Assembly (NCBI GenBank): GCA_016271365.2
Contig: CM057456.1
Span: forward strand, 663,675,501 to 663,739,500
Source: Neoceratodus forsteri
Taxonomy: Eukaryota; Chordata; Ceratodontiformes; Ceratodontidae
Reading direction: 5' to 3'
Length of the DNA: 64,000 nt
Below the pieces are notes generated by a model. It was given only the letters and a program-made list of their open reading frames with translations, had not been told where the DNA came from and made no database searches. The position numbers were made by a program, and so were the translations under genes. Within the stretch, counting starts at the first letter, position 1; the number at the start of each line of letters is the position of its first letter. Shown piece after piece: positions 43,010-53,984 of the stretch.

Positions 43010-43559
43010 CCTCTGAGGTAGCAGTGGTGGCTCTGGTGCTCCCTGGATGGAGGAGGTTGCAATACAACATCACTTTCAAGTATACATCCATTTTTGATTA
43101 ACTTAGACACTTTATGCATTACATTAACTTAATAACAATTGTCTAAAAATGAACAAAATCTAAACTTTTGTAAAACATAAATTTTAAATATCAATATCAA
43201 TTTCTCTTTCTCATATTCATGCTTGTTATTGGTCTCTTTTTCTTTTCTGTCTCACATTTGCCCATTCTTCTGTATAAACTCCTTTGCCTTCACATCTCTT
43301 GTCCAGTTATTTTAGCATTTCCATTCCCATGGTAAACAAAAATGGTCTGCACTGGACACAATACTAGTGGAGAAAAGGAAAATGGCTTCATAAGAACAGA
43401 TTCCATAAATAAGTATAACTTCCATAAGATAGAATTCACCACAGAGAGATATATTAACATTCCACTTCTATGATGTATATCTTGTTATTACTGGCACCAC
43501 AATTACCATTTCAGTATGTACTGTTACAATTCCATTATTTTTCATCTATTACTAAACTT

Positions 43560-44160
43560 ATTATAAATGATGTACGAGCTGTACTGAATCATTTATCCCC
43601 AGAGGATAGCATGCCCAAGTTCTAAATATCCACTTGGTTTCAATTCTGCTTACTATGGCCTCCCAGTTGCCTCCTCTGGGATTCTTTTGGACTTTCTGAA
43701 TCCCAAAGAAGCCAATCTTGTGTTCGTTTTTATTTTTCCCTTGCACATGTCTCCCAATAGCATATTTTGTATTGCTTTCTTTCCAGGCTCAAACATGCTC
43801 TCCTATCTGTATTTTGAAGTGACAAATCGTTCTGCCTATGTAGAAGGCTTTACATTGACACAGCATAATGTACACTACCCCCTCTGTGTTACAGTTAACA
43901 AATGTATTGCAATAAATGTCTACTTATCCTCTTGGGTGTGCTATCGAACTCCCCTGTATCAAATAGCTGCAATTCATGCAATGTCCACATTTTTTGTTCA
44001 TAATAGGAACTGTCCACTGTGTTTTCTGTGTATCTGGGGTAAACAATGCCAAAACTACCCTATTTCCTATATTATCTGTTCTCCTATAAACAAACTGTGG
44101 TTTCTTTTGACACATGCGTGTTAGTTTCTGATCAGTAGAAAGAACTGACCAATGTTTCAA
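43560..44160 (-). pseudogene. Penelope-like zinc finger and GIY-YIG, second element
   Basis: Minus-strand pieces after the RT: HWSVLSTDQKL, FVYRRTDNIGN, the finger KKCGHCMNCSYLIQG (near 43990-43950), then VVYIMLCQCKAFYIGRT as the GIY-YIG start (near 43880-43835) and, in another frame, GRHVQGKNK and WEAIVSRIETKWIFRTWA with the conserved Glu. Stops within the finger-to-nuclease interval inactivate it. It directly follows the intact RT frame. Confidence 0.75.
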
Positions 44161-44169
44161 TATAATATC

Positions 44170-45276
44170 CTACAACTTTTGTGCCCCCATCTTATATGTC
44201 GTAATGAACCTAATATCATCAGACCCTGTTTGCAGTTTTTCTTTTATTTTAGGTACCAATAAAGACTGTCTATCCATCTTATCCACTGACTGTATTGCTT
44301 CCTGCATGATGTTTTTCGAGTAACCCCTCTGTTTAAACATATCAACTCGTTCACGCTCCCTTTTTTCATAAACTTCCTCACTGGTACAATTTAGTTTAAT
44401 ACGAATTAGCTGTCCCTTTGGAATAGCTTTAATAATGTGTTTTGGATGGAAACTGGATGCATGAAGCAAAGTGTTTCGATCAGTGTCTTTGGAGAATAAA
44501 TCAGATAGTATATTTCCATCCTGATCTCTGTACAGCTTAACATCTAGAAAGTTAATTTCATGTTTCCCCATAGTGAGTGAAAACTTCAATGCAGGATCAC
44601 TATTATTGAGGAAATCTATGAACTGAATAAGTCCATTCTCATCTCCCTTCCATATAATAATAATGTCATCAATGAAGCGCCTCCCCAAATCCAGCTCAAG
44701 AAGAAAAGGATTTGTGGAGGCACTCCTGACCACATTCAGGTCCCACCTTGCCAAAAATAAATTTGCATAGCTTGGAGCAAAGGTTGCTCCCATGGCAGTT
44801 CCTCTAATTTGCAAATAATAGTTGTTCCTAAAAAGAAACATATTAAATTTTAAAACAAATCTGGATAAATCTATTAATAATTCCTTGGGGGGGCTAACAG
44901 TGTTTTCTCTCTGATTCAAAAAGTATCTTAATGCTTCAAGTCCTTCTTCATGTGGAAAACACGTATATAATGATTGTACATCTAAAGTGGCAAAGCTAGA
45001 GCTGCTACTCATTTCAATGTCATTAACTATGTTAAGTAAATCTGCTGTATCTCTAGGATAAGAAGGCACCAATTGTACAAGTGGTTTCAAATGCATATCA
45101 ATGAACACTGAGAGTGGCTCAGTGAGCCATCCTATTCCAGAAATAATGGGGTGTCCAGGAGGTTTCTCCAAATTTTTGTGGATTTTTGGAAGGCTATAGA
45201 TTGTTGGTATAATCGGCTTATCCATAGTCAAAAAAACTTTTTCCTTTTTGTTTAACCACCCCTTCTCAAACACCAT
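44170..45276 (-). CDS. Penelope-like reverse transcriptase
   Basis: A 368-residue open frame, with coding similarity continuing upstream to about 45440 after a stop (KPADKGGAVVVMNSDDY-like sequence just before it). Motifs in order: TIYSLPKIHKNLEKPPGHPI, GIGWLTEPLSVFID, ATLDVQSLYTCFPHEEGL (catalytic Asp of motif A), LQIRGTAMGATFAPSYANLF, and RRFIDDIIIIWKG with the DD pair. NFLDVKLYRDQDG and HPKHIIKAIPKGQLIRIK follow. The FIDD box and the LPKIHK start are characteristic of Penelope-like RT, which is related to telomerase RT. All catalytic residues are intact. Confidence 0.9.
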   Translation of the reverse strand: MVFEKGWLNKKEKVFLTMDKPIIPTIYSLPKIHKNLEKPPGHPIISGIGWLTEPLSVFIDMHLKPLVQLVPSYPRDTADLLNIVNDIEMSSSSSFATLDVQSLYTCFPHEEGLEALRYFLNQRENTVSPPKELLIDLSRFVLKFNMFLFRNNYYLQIRGTAMGATFAPSYANLFLARWDLNVVRSASTNPFLLELDLGRRFIDDIIIIWKGDENGLIQFIDFLNNSDPALKFSLTMGKHEINFLDVKLYRDQDGNILSDLFSKDTDRNTLLHASSFHPKHIIKAIPKGQLIRIKLNCTSEEVYEKRERERVDMFKQRGYSKNIMQEAIQSVDKMDRQSLLVPKIKEKLQTGSDDIRFITTYKMGAQKL

Positions 45277-45384
45277 TAATAAATATTCATCAACACGCTA
45301 TTTGAATACACCCATAGAATTTCTTGTTAATGGTTGGTAAAATGCAGTGTCAGACAATTGATTTAAGATCTCTTTCTCATAATC

Positions 45385-45655
45385 ATCACTGTTCATAACT
45401 ACAACAGCCCCCCATCAGCAAGCTTAATTACAATAGATTTATCATTTTGCAAAGAGCAGCAGTGTCCACTTTCGTGAAGTTGTGCGAAAATGATCTCATG
45501 AGAATGAATTTGGAACCAAATTATTAAAGGAAAGTATTTTATAACCTTACTTCAACAGAAAATGAAGCATTGAACTCTTTGCAAAATGATAAATCTAATA
45601 ATCTGTAATTAAGCCTTCTGATGGGGGGGGTGTTGTAGTTATGAACAGTGATGAT
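45385..45655. repeat. Inverted duplication at the 5' end of the Penelope-like element
   Basis: About 75 bp near 45385-45462 (CTGTTCATAACTACAAC, ATTTATCATTTTGCAAAGAG) reappears inverted near 45570-45650 (CTCTTTGCAAAATGATAAAT, GTTGTAGTTATGAACAG), with a spacer of about 100 bp. The inverted piece is the N-terminal RT coding region. Partial inverted copies at the 5' end are common for Penelope-like elements. Confidence 0.7.
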
Positions 45656-45786
45656 CACAGAGAGACAAAGCATGAAGGGACAGCAGTTCACAAAAGCAAC
45701 AGCTAAGCCTGAGTGGGCCAGAAAACCTTACATTTTGCGAAAGTACCATTGGTTTAGCTGGGGGAGCTTTCGTGAACATACTGTGG

Positions 45787-46002
45787 ACTGACAGTATAGC
45801 CTAGAGGTTAGAGGAATGAGGTCTGAATGAGCTTGATACATCCAGCAGACCAGACCTGAGTTTGAGTTTCACAACCTCCACTTGCATACTGTGTGACTCT
45901 GAGCAAGTCACTTAACTGCCCAGTGCTCCCAGGTCACCCCTGAAAACAGGCACTTGTGCCTAGTGGGCCTTACCCGGTTACCAAGGACTAAAAAAAAAAA
46001 AG
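45787..46002 (+). mobile_element. MIR-like SINE, copy-B-specific
   Basis: Head GACAGTATAGCCTAGAGG, B box near GAGTTTGAGTTTC, core TGTGTGACTCTGAGCAAG then TCACTTAACTG, tail TAGTGGGCCTTACCCGG and an A12 tract. It is the same family as 10145-10380. Absent from A, so inserted after the duplication, with about 10 bp of target lost. Confidence 0.8.
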
Positions 46003-46456
46003 TCCTTCAACTTTAGTTCCATGAATAAGATGGTGGAAAAAAACATATTTCTGGGCATCCTAGCGAAAAACTAATGCCAGGGTCATGTTTCTTGGGCCCC
46101 GATTAGGTAAACCTAGCTGTTGGTGTTTACCAAGGGGCAGTATTTATTGAACTACAGCATTTTTTAGCTGTCACTAACTGAAAACAATATGGTGGCATCA
46201 CGAAAGTACCAAACCCATTTGTGGCCATAAAAAATGCTTTCGTGGGTGACATACATATTTTTCCCCATAGGCTATAATAGGAAACTTTAAACACAATCAC
46301 TTTTGAACATATGAATATGTTTTCACCAAACCTGCAAGAGGCACTTCCCTGACCTAGTCCCCATATACCCTGAAAGTTTTGGACCTGGCGGACAAACTAT
46401 TAGTGCTGTAGAGACCAGCAAAGAATGTGCCAAAAAGTGACGCTTTTTCACACTGT

Positions 46457-48372
46457 TTTTTTATTTATTTAAAAGTTTTACCAGGAAAGGCATACTGAGC
46501 AGACTACTGCTCAATTCCAGATGTGTCCTGGGGGTTGTTGGGGATGGGATGATACATACAAGTGAAAAATACAGAGGTACTAAATACAGAATACCGAACT
46601 TTAATAGTATATATACAAAAGATACTAAAATATTAAAATATAATAGTATATACAGGAATATAAACAGTATGTACACAGCAAGCAACAGGCAGTAATTAGT
46701 AGAAAGGGCAATGACAACTAATTGGGACAGTTAAGCATTTGAGTGATACCATAGTTGTGCAGCTGGCGAGCTGGCCCATACTAGTGCGAGTCTAGGCGAC
46801 ATGAGCAGTGTGTGGGAACTTGACCTTTAAGTAGGGAGATTTGTTGCCGAGAGGAGGGGGAGAGCCTTATATCAGCAGGCAGGGAGTTCCATAGTTTTGG
46901 TAGTCAGGCTCTAAAAGCTGACTGGCTGGCAGAGGTAGCCATGTGTGGGATTTGTTGGAGCCGGGAGTCGAAATTTCTGAGTGAGTATGTAGATGGTGTT
47001 TGAGCAGTTAGGGTAGAGACGAGGTAGGAGGGCAGTAACTGGGCCCAGAATTTGGCTGTGAGTCTGTTACAGTGGTACTGGCACCTATTGAAAAGTGAGG
47101 GTAGGTTAAGGGACCTGTACAGGTCGCAGTGGTTGGTGGAGGGTGGACAGACCAGTGCGAAGGAGTTAAAAAGAGAATCCAGTCTAGCCAGGGTGGATTT
47201 AGGGGCAGCACTGTATACTATGTCCCCGTAGTCAAAAATAGGGAGGATCATTTTCTGCAGTATCTCTTTGCGGGCTGGCAGAGGAATGCAACTACGGTTC
47301 CGGTATAATGCGCCCAGAATAGGGTGCAGTTTTTTGTGGGTTGCTTCGATGTGAGTAGAAAAGTCGAGGCATTGGTCCAGCCAGACACCTAAGTATCTGA
47401 AGGAGGTACAAACTTCTAGAGGGGGTCCCATCAAGGGTTTTGAAAGTGGGGGTGGCATGGAGGTGGGAGAGTCTCTGTCTCATGCCGAAAGTCAAGGAGA
47501 CCATTTTCTTGGCGTTTAGAATAAGTTGATTTTTGTGAAACCAGAGCTGAACTTTGGTGAAGTCTTGCTGGAGTTTGGATGCTACTTCCACTGGGGAGTG
47601 CCCTGAGGTGTACAGGACTGTATCGTCTGCATACATGTGAATGGCTGTATGCAGGCAGATTGATGGCAGGTGGTTGAGAAAAATGGAGGATAAGATAGGG
47701 CCAAGGACAGAGCCTTGGGGGACACCAATGGTGACAGGGAGGGGATTAGATCTGGAGGCACCAATTCTTACTGATTGGGACCTGTCTGCCAGGTATGATT
47801 TGAACCAGTTGGTGGCCCGCACTGGAGAGACCTGCATTGGAGAGTTTCAACAGGAGAAGGGTATGTGAGACTGTGTCGAAGGCCTTAGCTAGGTCAATAA
47901 AAATGGCAGATGTGATGTGACTTTTGTCCATGCCTGTAAGGATGGAATCCGTGAGTCTGAGGAGGGAAGTGACAGCGGAGTGGGATTTTCTAAAACCCGA
48001 CTGGTATGGAGTAAAGAAGGAGGAGGAGTCAAGGAAGGTGGTAAGTTGCGAGAGGACTAGATGTTCCTGGATTTTGGCTAGAGTGGGTAGGAGGGAGATG
48101 GGGCGGTAGTTACTGGGGGAGGATGGGTCACCACCTTTAGGGAGGGGGATGACTGTGGCATGCTTCCAGTCTGAGGGTATAGAGGCTGTAGTGAGGGAGA
48201 GGTTGAAAAGGGACGCTAGAGGCATGGTGATTGCTGGGGCAGAAAGGTAGAGCATTTTGGCATCCAATCCTGAGGGACATTTACCCTTGGAGGGATTGAG
48301 GGCAAGCAGGGCTTTGAGTACTTCGGATGGAGTAACCAGGGAGAAGGAGAAAGCCGGTTAAGGGGTTTGAGT
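46457..48372 (-). mobile_element. 5'-truncated jockey-superfamily LINE, copy-B-specific
   Basis: Inserted in the Q repeat of B only. It starts shortly before the RT and keeps the 3' UTR (46457-46900) with the TTTACCAGGAAAGGCA tail shared with 18580-18665. The empty site in A is near 19615-19625. Confidence 0.8.
46904..48300 (-). pseudogene. LINE reverse transcriptase and C-terminus
   Basis: Minus-strand frames: 48267-47746 gives SIPSDWKHATVIPLPKGG, NYRPISLLPTLAKIQE, YQSGFRKSHSAVTSLLRL and IFIDLAKAFDTVSH (motif A Asp). 47837-47292 gives TNWFKSYLADRSQSVRIG, TIGVPQGSVLGPILSS and MYADDTVLYTSG (catalytic DD), then NQLILNAKK. 47458-46904 gives SFRYLGVWLDQCLDFSTHIE, MILPIFDYGDIVYSAAP and the C-terminal NFDSRLQQIPH. 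Two frameshifts only. This pattern fits the CR1/L2/Rex1 side of the jockey superfamily; I cannot assign the family more exactly. Confidence 0.85.
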
Positions 48373-48564
48373 GGTTGCAGCTCTGCAACTGAAACTAAAC
48401 TTGCCAGATCCAGGGATCTATGGTACCACACCATGAATGCAAACTTTCAGGCAAATTGGTTAAACAGTTGCAAAGTTATTAAGTTGCAGAATTTTGAATT
48501 TAACATTAAAGTTCCTACTCAATCCTAACTATACCTGCACTACTGTGCAGGTATCATATAATAT

Positions 48565-48565
48565 A

Positions 48566-48631
<66 letters not shown>

Positions 48632-48642
48632 CTATATCTATA
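48565..48642. repeat. (TA)n microsatellite, left of palindrome F
   Basis: TA run with TATC variants into which the palindrome F is inserted. It continues on the right side at 49212-49240. The equivalent A tract (19828-19880) is shorter and has no insertion. Confidence 0.9.
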
Positions 48643-49217
48643 TCTATATAATAGATAACCCACTCTTGGGATTGCCATCACGCTTGATATACACACACCT
48701 TGGTGTGCTTGTACAAATGAGGCGACAGGCCATGGGTGTCAACCACCCAAGGCATGTGTGTATATCAGAGCACAACCAAGACACCTAAGAGTGGTTATCT
48801 ATCTTATAAATGGCAAAAAATGTTTTTTTAGGGGAGGATAGGTGTCACGCCTGATATACGATGGTCATGTGATGGGATCCAACTAATCAACAGACGTAAT
48901 TTTTACTACCCATTTTATAAATAAATTTATAAAATGGGTAAGAAAAAAAGAATCAATGTCATCAATGCGACTGGATAAACACCGTCACATGACCGTGCGT
49001 ATATCAGAGCGCGACCGCACACCTGCACTTTTACCCCCCCTCCAAAACAATTTTGACATTTTATAAGATAGATATACCACTCTGAGGTGTGCGGTCGTGC
49101 TATAATATACGCATGCCTTGGGCGGTTGACTGACGCGGCCTTGTGCATACAACGCACACCAAGGCATGCGATATCAGAGCGCCACCGCACACCTCAGAGT
49201 GGTATATCTATTATATA
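48643..49217. mobile_element. Triple-hairpin palindrome F, copy-B-specific
   Basis: A ~575-bp quasi-palindrome centred at about 48924 on TACCCATTTTATAAA / TTTATAAAATGGGTA. Each outer arm is itself a palindrome: 48643-48807 (ATAGATAACCCACTC...GAGTGGTTATCTAT) and 49060-49217 (AGATATACCACTCTGAGG...CCTCAGAGTGGTATATCT). Shared inner words are TATATCAGAGC and AAGGCATG. No coding capacity. It sits inside a (TA)n tract and is absent from copy A. Confidence 0.75.
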
Positions 49218-49238
49218 TATATATATATCTATATATAT

Positions 49239-49613
49239 ATTGCAAAAAACTTCCATTAATGCATCAGTTAGGGTTGAAGCAACAAAAGTAGGGAAATTAG
49301 GCATTAAGGCTGAGACTGTAATCCCCTACACCCAACCATACCACCCCACACTCCACAGACCAACAGGTGTCGGGGTGTGCCTTGGGGTCATTGGAACTAA
49401 CTCTCACCCCATTCTCTTACAGTATACTGTACCATCTCAGCTTCCTTTCAAATGGAATGGAGTGAGAGTTGGGACCGATGACCCCAAGGCACACTTCGAT
49501 GCCTGTTGGTCTGTGAAGGGTGGCGGTGGGGTGGTAGGGTTAGGATCTCAACCCTAATGCCTCATTTCCCTACTTTTGTTGCTTCAACCCTAACTGATGC
49601 TCTAACAAAGAGC
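49239..49613. mobile_element. Palindromic element P3, copy B
   Basis: Counterpart of 19881-20260, better preserved as a palindrome: GCAACAAAAGTAGGG and CCCTACTTTTGTTGC, CTCACCCCATTCTCTTAC, CCAACAGGTGTCGGGGTGTG and a diverged complement. (TA)n tracts on both sides. Confidence 0.8.
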
Positions 49614-49614
49614 A

Positions 49615-49668
<54 letters not shown>
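49614..49668. repeat. (TA)n microsatellite
   Basis: TA run between P3 and P4 of copy B, longer than its partner in A. Confidence 0.95.
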
Positions 49669-49669
<1 letters not shown>

Positions 49670-51122
49670 TCATTGCAAAAAACTTAATTACTGCATCTGT
49701 TAGGGTTCTTTTTAAAACATAAAAAACTAGGAAATATGACATTAGGGTTTCCAACACGAACTCTGCATTCACCCTCCCACACATCCCCAGTCACACACAC
49801 AGACACACTGACATGCAAGCAGGGGAAGGGACAAGGAAACACAACCAATCAGCGACAGCCATCATCAGTTAAGAGAAAAACATGCAACTCTATGAACATA
49901 CCACAAGACACATCAATCATCATGGTACACCAACTGATTGACTTCTGCCATCCCACTGTCTTGGGGTACACCCACATATTCGCCACATGATTTCACCACA
50001 TGAGATAAGATGCTAGCAGTGTACCATGACACAAATGAAGTGTGGTATAACTCAGCAGTGTATTTGACCAACTTAACCAGTAAGGTATGTGTGTAGTTTT
50101 GTTATGGTGTAATTACACTTTCTTGGCTGTGGAAGCATAAGTGTTTGCCTAATGCTTCTACCACATGAGAAAGTATGCTAACATGTACCGTAACAAAAAT
50201 CAAGTGGGCCATAACTTACCAGTGCATGCATGTTATTGCATGATGGCAACACTTGCTCAGTTGTGGAAGCATGAGGCTTTGCCTGGTGCTTCCATCACAT
50301 GAGATAGGATGCTGGTAGTCCAGTATCATACAAAACAAGTGTGTCATAGCTCAGCAGTGTATGTATGTTATTGCGTGATGGCAACACTTGCTCAGTCGTG
50401 AAAGCACGAGGCTTTGCCTGGTGCTTCCATCACATGAAATAGGATGCTGGTAGCCCAGTATCACACAAATCAAGTGTGCTATAGCTCAGCAGTGTATGTA
50501 AGTTATTGCGTGATGGCAACACTTGCTCAGTCGTGGAAGCATGAGGCTTTGCCTTGTGCTTCCATCACAAGAGATAGGACGCTGACAGTACACTATAGCC
50601 TGAATCAAGTGGAGTATAACAATGAAATGTACACACATGTTATGGCATGATGCCATCAGTTGATTGATCATGGAAGCATGAAGCTTTGCTTCGTGCTTCC
50701 ACCACACGAGATAGTACGCTGACAGTACAACATAGTTCAAATCAAGTGGTACACAACTCAGCAGTGTATCTACTGTATTCAGTAGCCTATAACCCATGGT
50801 TGGCCTGCATGCAGGTGTATCCCAAGATAGTGGGATGGCTGCAGAAGTCATTCAGTTGGTGTACCATGATGATGACTGTGCTTGTGGTATGTTCATAGAG
50901 TTGTATATTTTTTCTCTTAACTGATGATGGCTGTCTCAGATTGGTTGCGTTTCCTTGTTCCTTCTCTTGCTTGCATGATGGTGTGTCTGTGTGTGTGGTT
51001 AGGGATGTGTGTGTGGGGATGGGGGGTGAATGTGGAGTTAGGGTTGGAAACCCTAACATCATATTTCCTAGTTTTTTATGTTTTAGGAAGAACCCTAACT
51101 GATGCATTAACAAAGTTTTTTT
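49669..51122. mobile_element. Palindromic element P4 with satellite array, copy B
   Basis: Inverted arms at about 49669-49975 and 50805-51122 match those of 20281-22187, including ACACAACCAATCAGCGACAG and its diverged complement. The array between them is shorter than in A. Confidence 0.8.
49990..50790 (+). repeat. 135-bp satellite array, copy B
   Basis: CTTGCTCAGT landmarks near 50252, 50388 and 50522 (134-136 bp apart), with diverged units at the margins. About six units, against about nine in A. Confidence 0.85.
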
Positions 51123-51214
51123 TCAAGGAATTTCCTTATTTTTTTTTTTAGAATGGTGTGAAATGTTCATTTGTGTAAATAAGTAGTCAAGTTCTACAAA
51201 GTTGTGCTGACAAT

Positions 51215-51725
51215 AACTGTTTGTTGTTAATGTATCTGTGCTATGGTGTTATGGCAACAGTTGATCGGTCATGCTAGCATGATGCTTTGTGTCATGCTTC
51301 CACCACATGAGAAAGTATGCTGCCAGTCCACCAGAAAAGACATGAATTGTGCCATAACTTACCAGTGTATGTTATGCCATGATAGCAACACTTGCTCAGT
51401 CTTGGAAGCACGAGGCTATATCTCGTGATTCCACCACATGACAAAGGACGTTGGCAGACAAGTATAACAGAAATCAAGTGGTCCATTATACAGCAATGTA
51501 CGTATGGTATGGCATGATGGCAACGCTCGCTCTGTTATAGTTCCATGCTTCCACCACATGAGAAACGATGCTGCAAGTACTGTACAGCATAACAGACATA
51601 AAGTGGGACATAACTTACCACTGTATGTATGTTATGGCATGATGGCAACACTTGGTTGGTCATGGAAGAACATCCAGCATATGTCAGACAATGCAGCTGT
51701 GTATACCTTGTGACATGTTATTTCA
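51215..51725 (+). repeat. Diverged satellite units outside P4, copy B
   Basis: Counterpart of 22270-22790, with the same order of diverged units. Confidence 0.75.
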
Positions 51726-51810
51726 TGACTAGAAAGAATGCTGTCTCCTAATTGGACAAGAGCAACTTGTAGGTAGGACATTATCCTAGCACAAGCCAGT
51801 TGTAAGTAAT

Positions 51811-52705
51811 GGCCCAGATATTCAAAAGAGATGTGCCCGGCACAACTGAGTTGCACCAGCGCACCCATAAAATATGCCCCTGGGCCATATTCAAAGGGAG
51901 GGGATGCACTGTACAATTCCGGATGCCCCGCAGAGCTAAGATAATGCATGCGGCATATCTGGAGGGGACGTTCCCAAGCATATGCAGCACATCAAGATAT
52001 TCAGCCGAGATGTGCGGTGCAGTGGCTGCACATCTTGGTGATGTGTCACACAAAGTTGGCATGTTAAAACCATGTCTAATGGCTAGCCACCCACAGGTGG
52101 GCTGTTGTACTGCACAATCCAACACAGCAGCCACCAGCCTCTGGGTGGCTAGCCCCCCCAATCGCCGATCTTTGCAGAAATGAAATCAAAAACAATTTCC
52201 CTGGTAGTCAAGTGGCCCCCTCTCCTATCTCCGAACCCATCCGTATCAGAAATAATGATCAAACTTCCCTGGTAGTCTAGTGGTTCCCCTCTCCCATCCA
52301 CGAATCCATCCATATCAGAAATAATATGGAACTTCCCTGATAGTCTAGTGATACCCCCATCCAATCCCTGAACCCTGTCCATTCCAGAAATAATGATTGA
52401 ACTTCCCTGGTAGTCTAGTGGTCCTCCTCCCAGCCCTGATCGTACATTAAAAACCTGCCCTCAGACTTCCCTGGTAGTCTAGTGGACACCTCCACCCACT
52501 GAGGAACCCACACCCCACCATGCTCCCTCATCCCAGTATGGCCATGTAGCCGGCAGGCAGCACAACCCACTCGCATACCTCCATGGCTGCCCACTGACTG
52601 AGCTGTCATAGAATGACAGCTTATAGTATGTACTACAATACCATTGATCAACACTGTCGATCAATGGGCTTGCAGTGTATACTGTAAACTTTCATTCACA
52701 AAATT
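51811..52705. mobile_element. Harbinger-like element H3, left half, copy B
   Basis: Starts GGCCCAGATATTCAAAAG, which preserves the family terminus better than A. A ~70-bp stretch near 52035-52110 (including GGCTAGCCACCCACAGGTGG) is not found in A. Same right truncation as A after the symmetry centre near 52665. Confidence 0.6.
52197..52500 (+). repeat. tRNA-Glu-like tandem array, 5 units
   Basis: Units start near 52197, 52265, 52333, 52403 and 52467. Two units fewer than in A, as expected from slippage or unequal exchange. Confidence 0.75.
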
Positions 52706-52739
52706 GCTAAGCCACCCAACAAAGAGTCAAAGAAAGCAT

Positions 52740-53875
52740 AAAAAGCAGCCAAGAATGTTTTGAGGCCTCCTTGCTTGGTCTTCAGGAGGCCAGCTATTCA
52801 GTGATGATGGATAGCTTTGGCCTTTTTCTTTTTGGGCATGTTGGGCTTCTCCTCCCTCAGTTTTCTGCTGATAAGCAGCAGGTGACCCAGAAAATCTGGG
52901 ACCCAGGCTGCATGCTGGCTAAGAACCAGGTACAAACTGCCATGGACAGGATACCTCCTGTACCCATGCCATTTTCATGCACCATAGGGCCTGACTGATG
53001 CTGTCCACCTTCATGGTTGCATCTAGCATAAGCTGACAGATGTCCCAGTCCTTGGCACTGACCTCTTTGTCCCTGGGGTTGAGGGACATTTCACACTTAT
53101 TAAGAAATCCAATGCCACCCTGGACTCTGTGATGTTTTCTCAGAGGGACCCAAAACCATGTAAGCCTAAGAAAAAGGCCTTTTGATTTCAGGGCTTTGAG
53201 CCACAGCACCCTCAGTAGCAGTCCCAGTTGAGGCAGTTTCAGTGTTGGCATCTGAAACCCAAGTTTGGCAGCCAAGTTCAGAAAAGAGGGGGACTGGCAG
53301 AGGCTTCCAGTGCCCAGATGTCTGAAAAGTCCTCCAAGGCTGCAAAGTGACAGGTTGCAGGGTGTCATTCCCCACACACATCCAGTCCCTGTGTCTGCTC
53401 TTGGTTGAGGGTCAGATGTGCCACTTCTTACAGCAGACTGTTATTACTTCAGACAGATGGGTGATAAAAGTGGTGTGCAAGGAATCAGCTCTGGACTTTG
53501 AGGTTCTTCCACTGTATCAAGCCATAGTCCCCAGGGAGTCCAGGGTGTCAGAAAACATACCATCTATGCTAAGGGCTGATATTGCTCAGCCCATGGAGTG
53601 TGAGGTGAGAGAGTAGGTCCCAGCCACTCCTGCCACACATGGCCTATGTGTCCAGGTGCTTCCTGGTTCCAAATGGATGGGGAGCTGGGGCTCCACACTG
53701 GACTTGCACATTCTTTTAATCTGTCTTTTTGTTTATGCAGAAGTGCAAGTTACAGATGGTCACTGTGAATCAGATCATACCAGTTCTTGAGCAGGGGACG
53801 TGGTTCTACTCCCTGGACCTCCAGCATGTGTTCTTTCATATCCCCATCCTTTCATCTCACTGCTGGTACCTCTGG
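52740..53875 (+). pseudogene. DIRS gag/RT N-terminal part, copy B
   Basis: Counterpart of 23900-25018. The frame 53347-53616 again gives GQMCHFLQQTVITSDRWV, then KVVCKESALDFEVLP. The RT start (WFYSLDLQHVFFHIPI) is at 53800-53850. Interrupted at 53876 by the Penelope-like element. Confidence 0.65.
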
Positions 53876-53984
53876 GGGCTATGATCAAGACCTTCTGATT
53901 AACTCCAGACAGAAAGTGGACTTAATCACTAGGGAGTCCCTGCTGCAAGCAAAAACTGCAACATTGATGGATATCACCCAATGC

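Larger units (their letters stand above)
39271..43100 (-). mobile_element. Nearly full-length CR1 LINE
   Basis: Minus-strand element of about 3.8 kb with ORF1 (esterase), ORF2 (endonuclease and RT) and a 3' end made of TTCTATGT octamers (39271-39292), the mark of CR1. No target duplication was found, as is usual for CR1. It lies in the 3' UTR of the Penelope-like element. Confidence 0.85.
38441..45738 (-). mobile_element. Penelope-like element with internal CR1
   Basis: Minus-strand element with RT (45440-44170), zinc finger and GIY-YIG (44124-43560), 3' UTR, then a pseudo-LTR-like sequence at 38787-38960 that recurs in part at 45650-45738. A CR1 at 39271-43100 is nested in the 3' UTR. The right-hand end is the junction with duplication copy B. 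The RT frame is uninterrupted over 369 codons, younger-looking than most of the window. Confidence 0.7.
45739..48560. repeat. Q repeat, copy 3 (in B), interrupted
   Basis: Same landmarks as copy 2, with a SINE at 45787-46002 and a LINE at 46457-48372 inserted. It ends CCTGCACTACTGTGCAGG, then (TA)n. Confidence 0.75.

Noticed and set aside
44170..45276. Telomerase reverse transcriptase
   Set aside because: The LPKIHK start, FIDD box and downstream GIY-YIG identify a Penelope-like RT; TERT-specific domains are absent.
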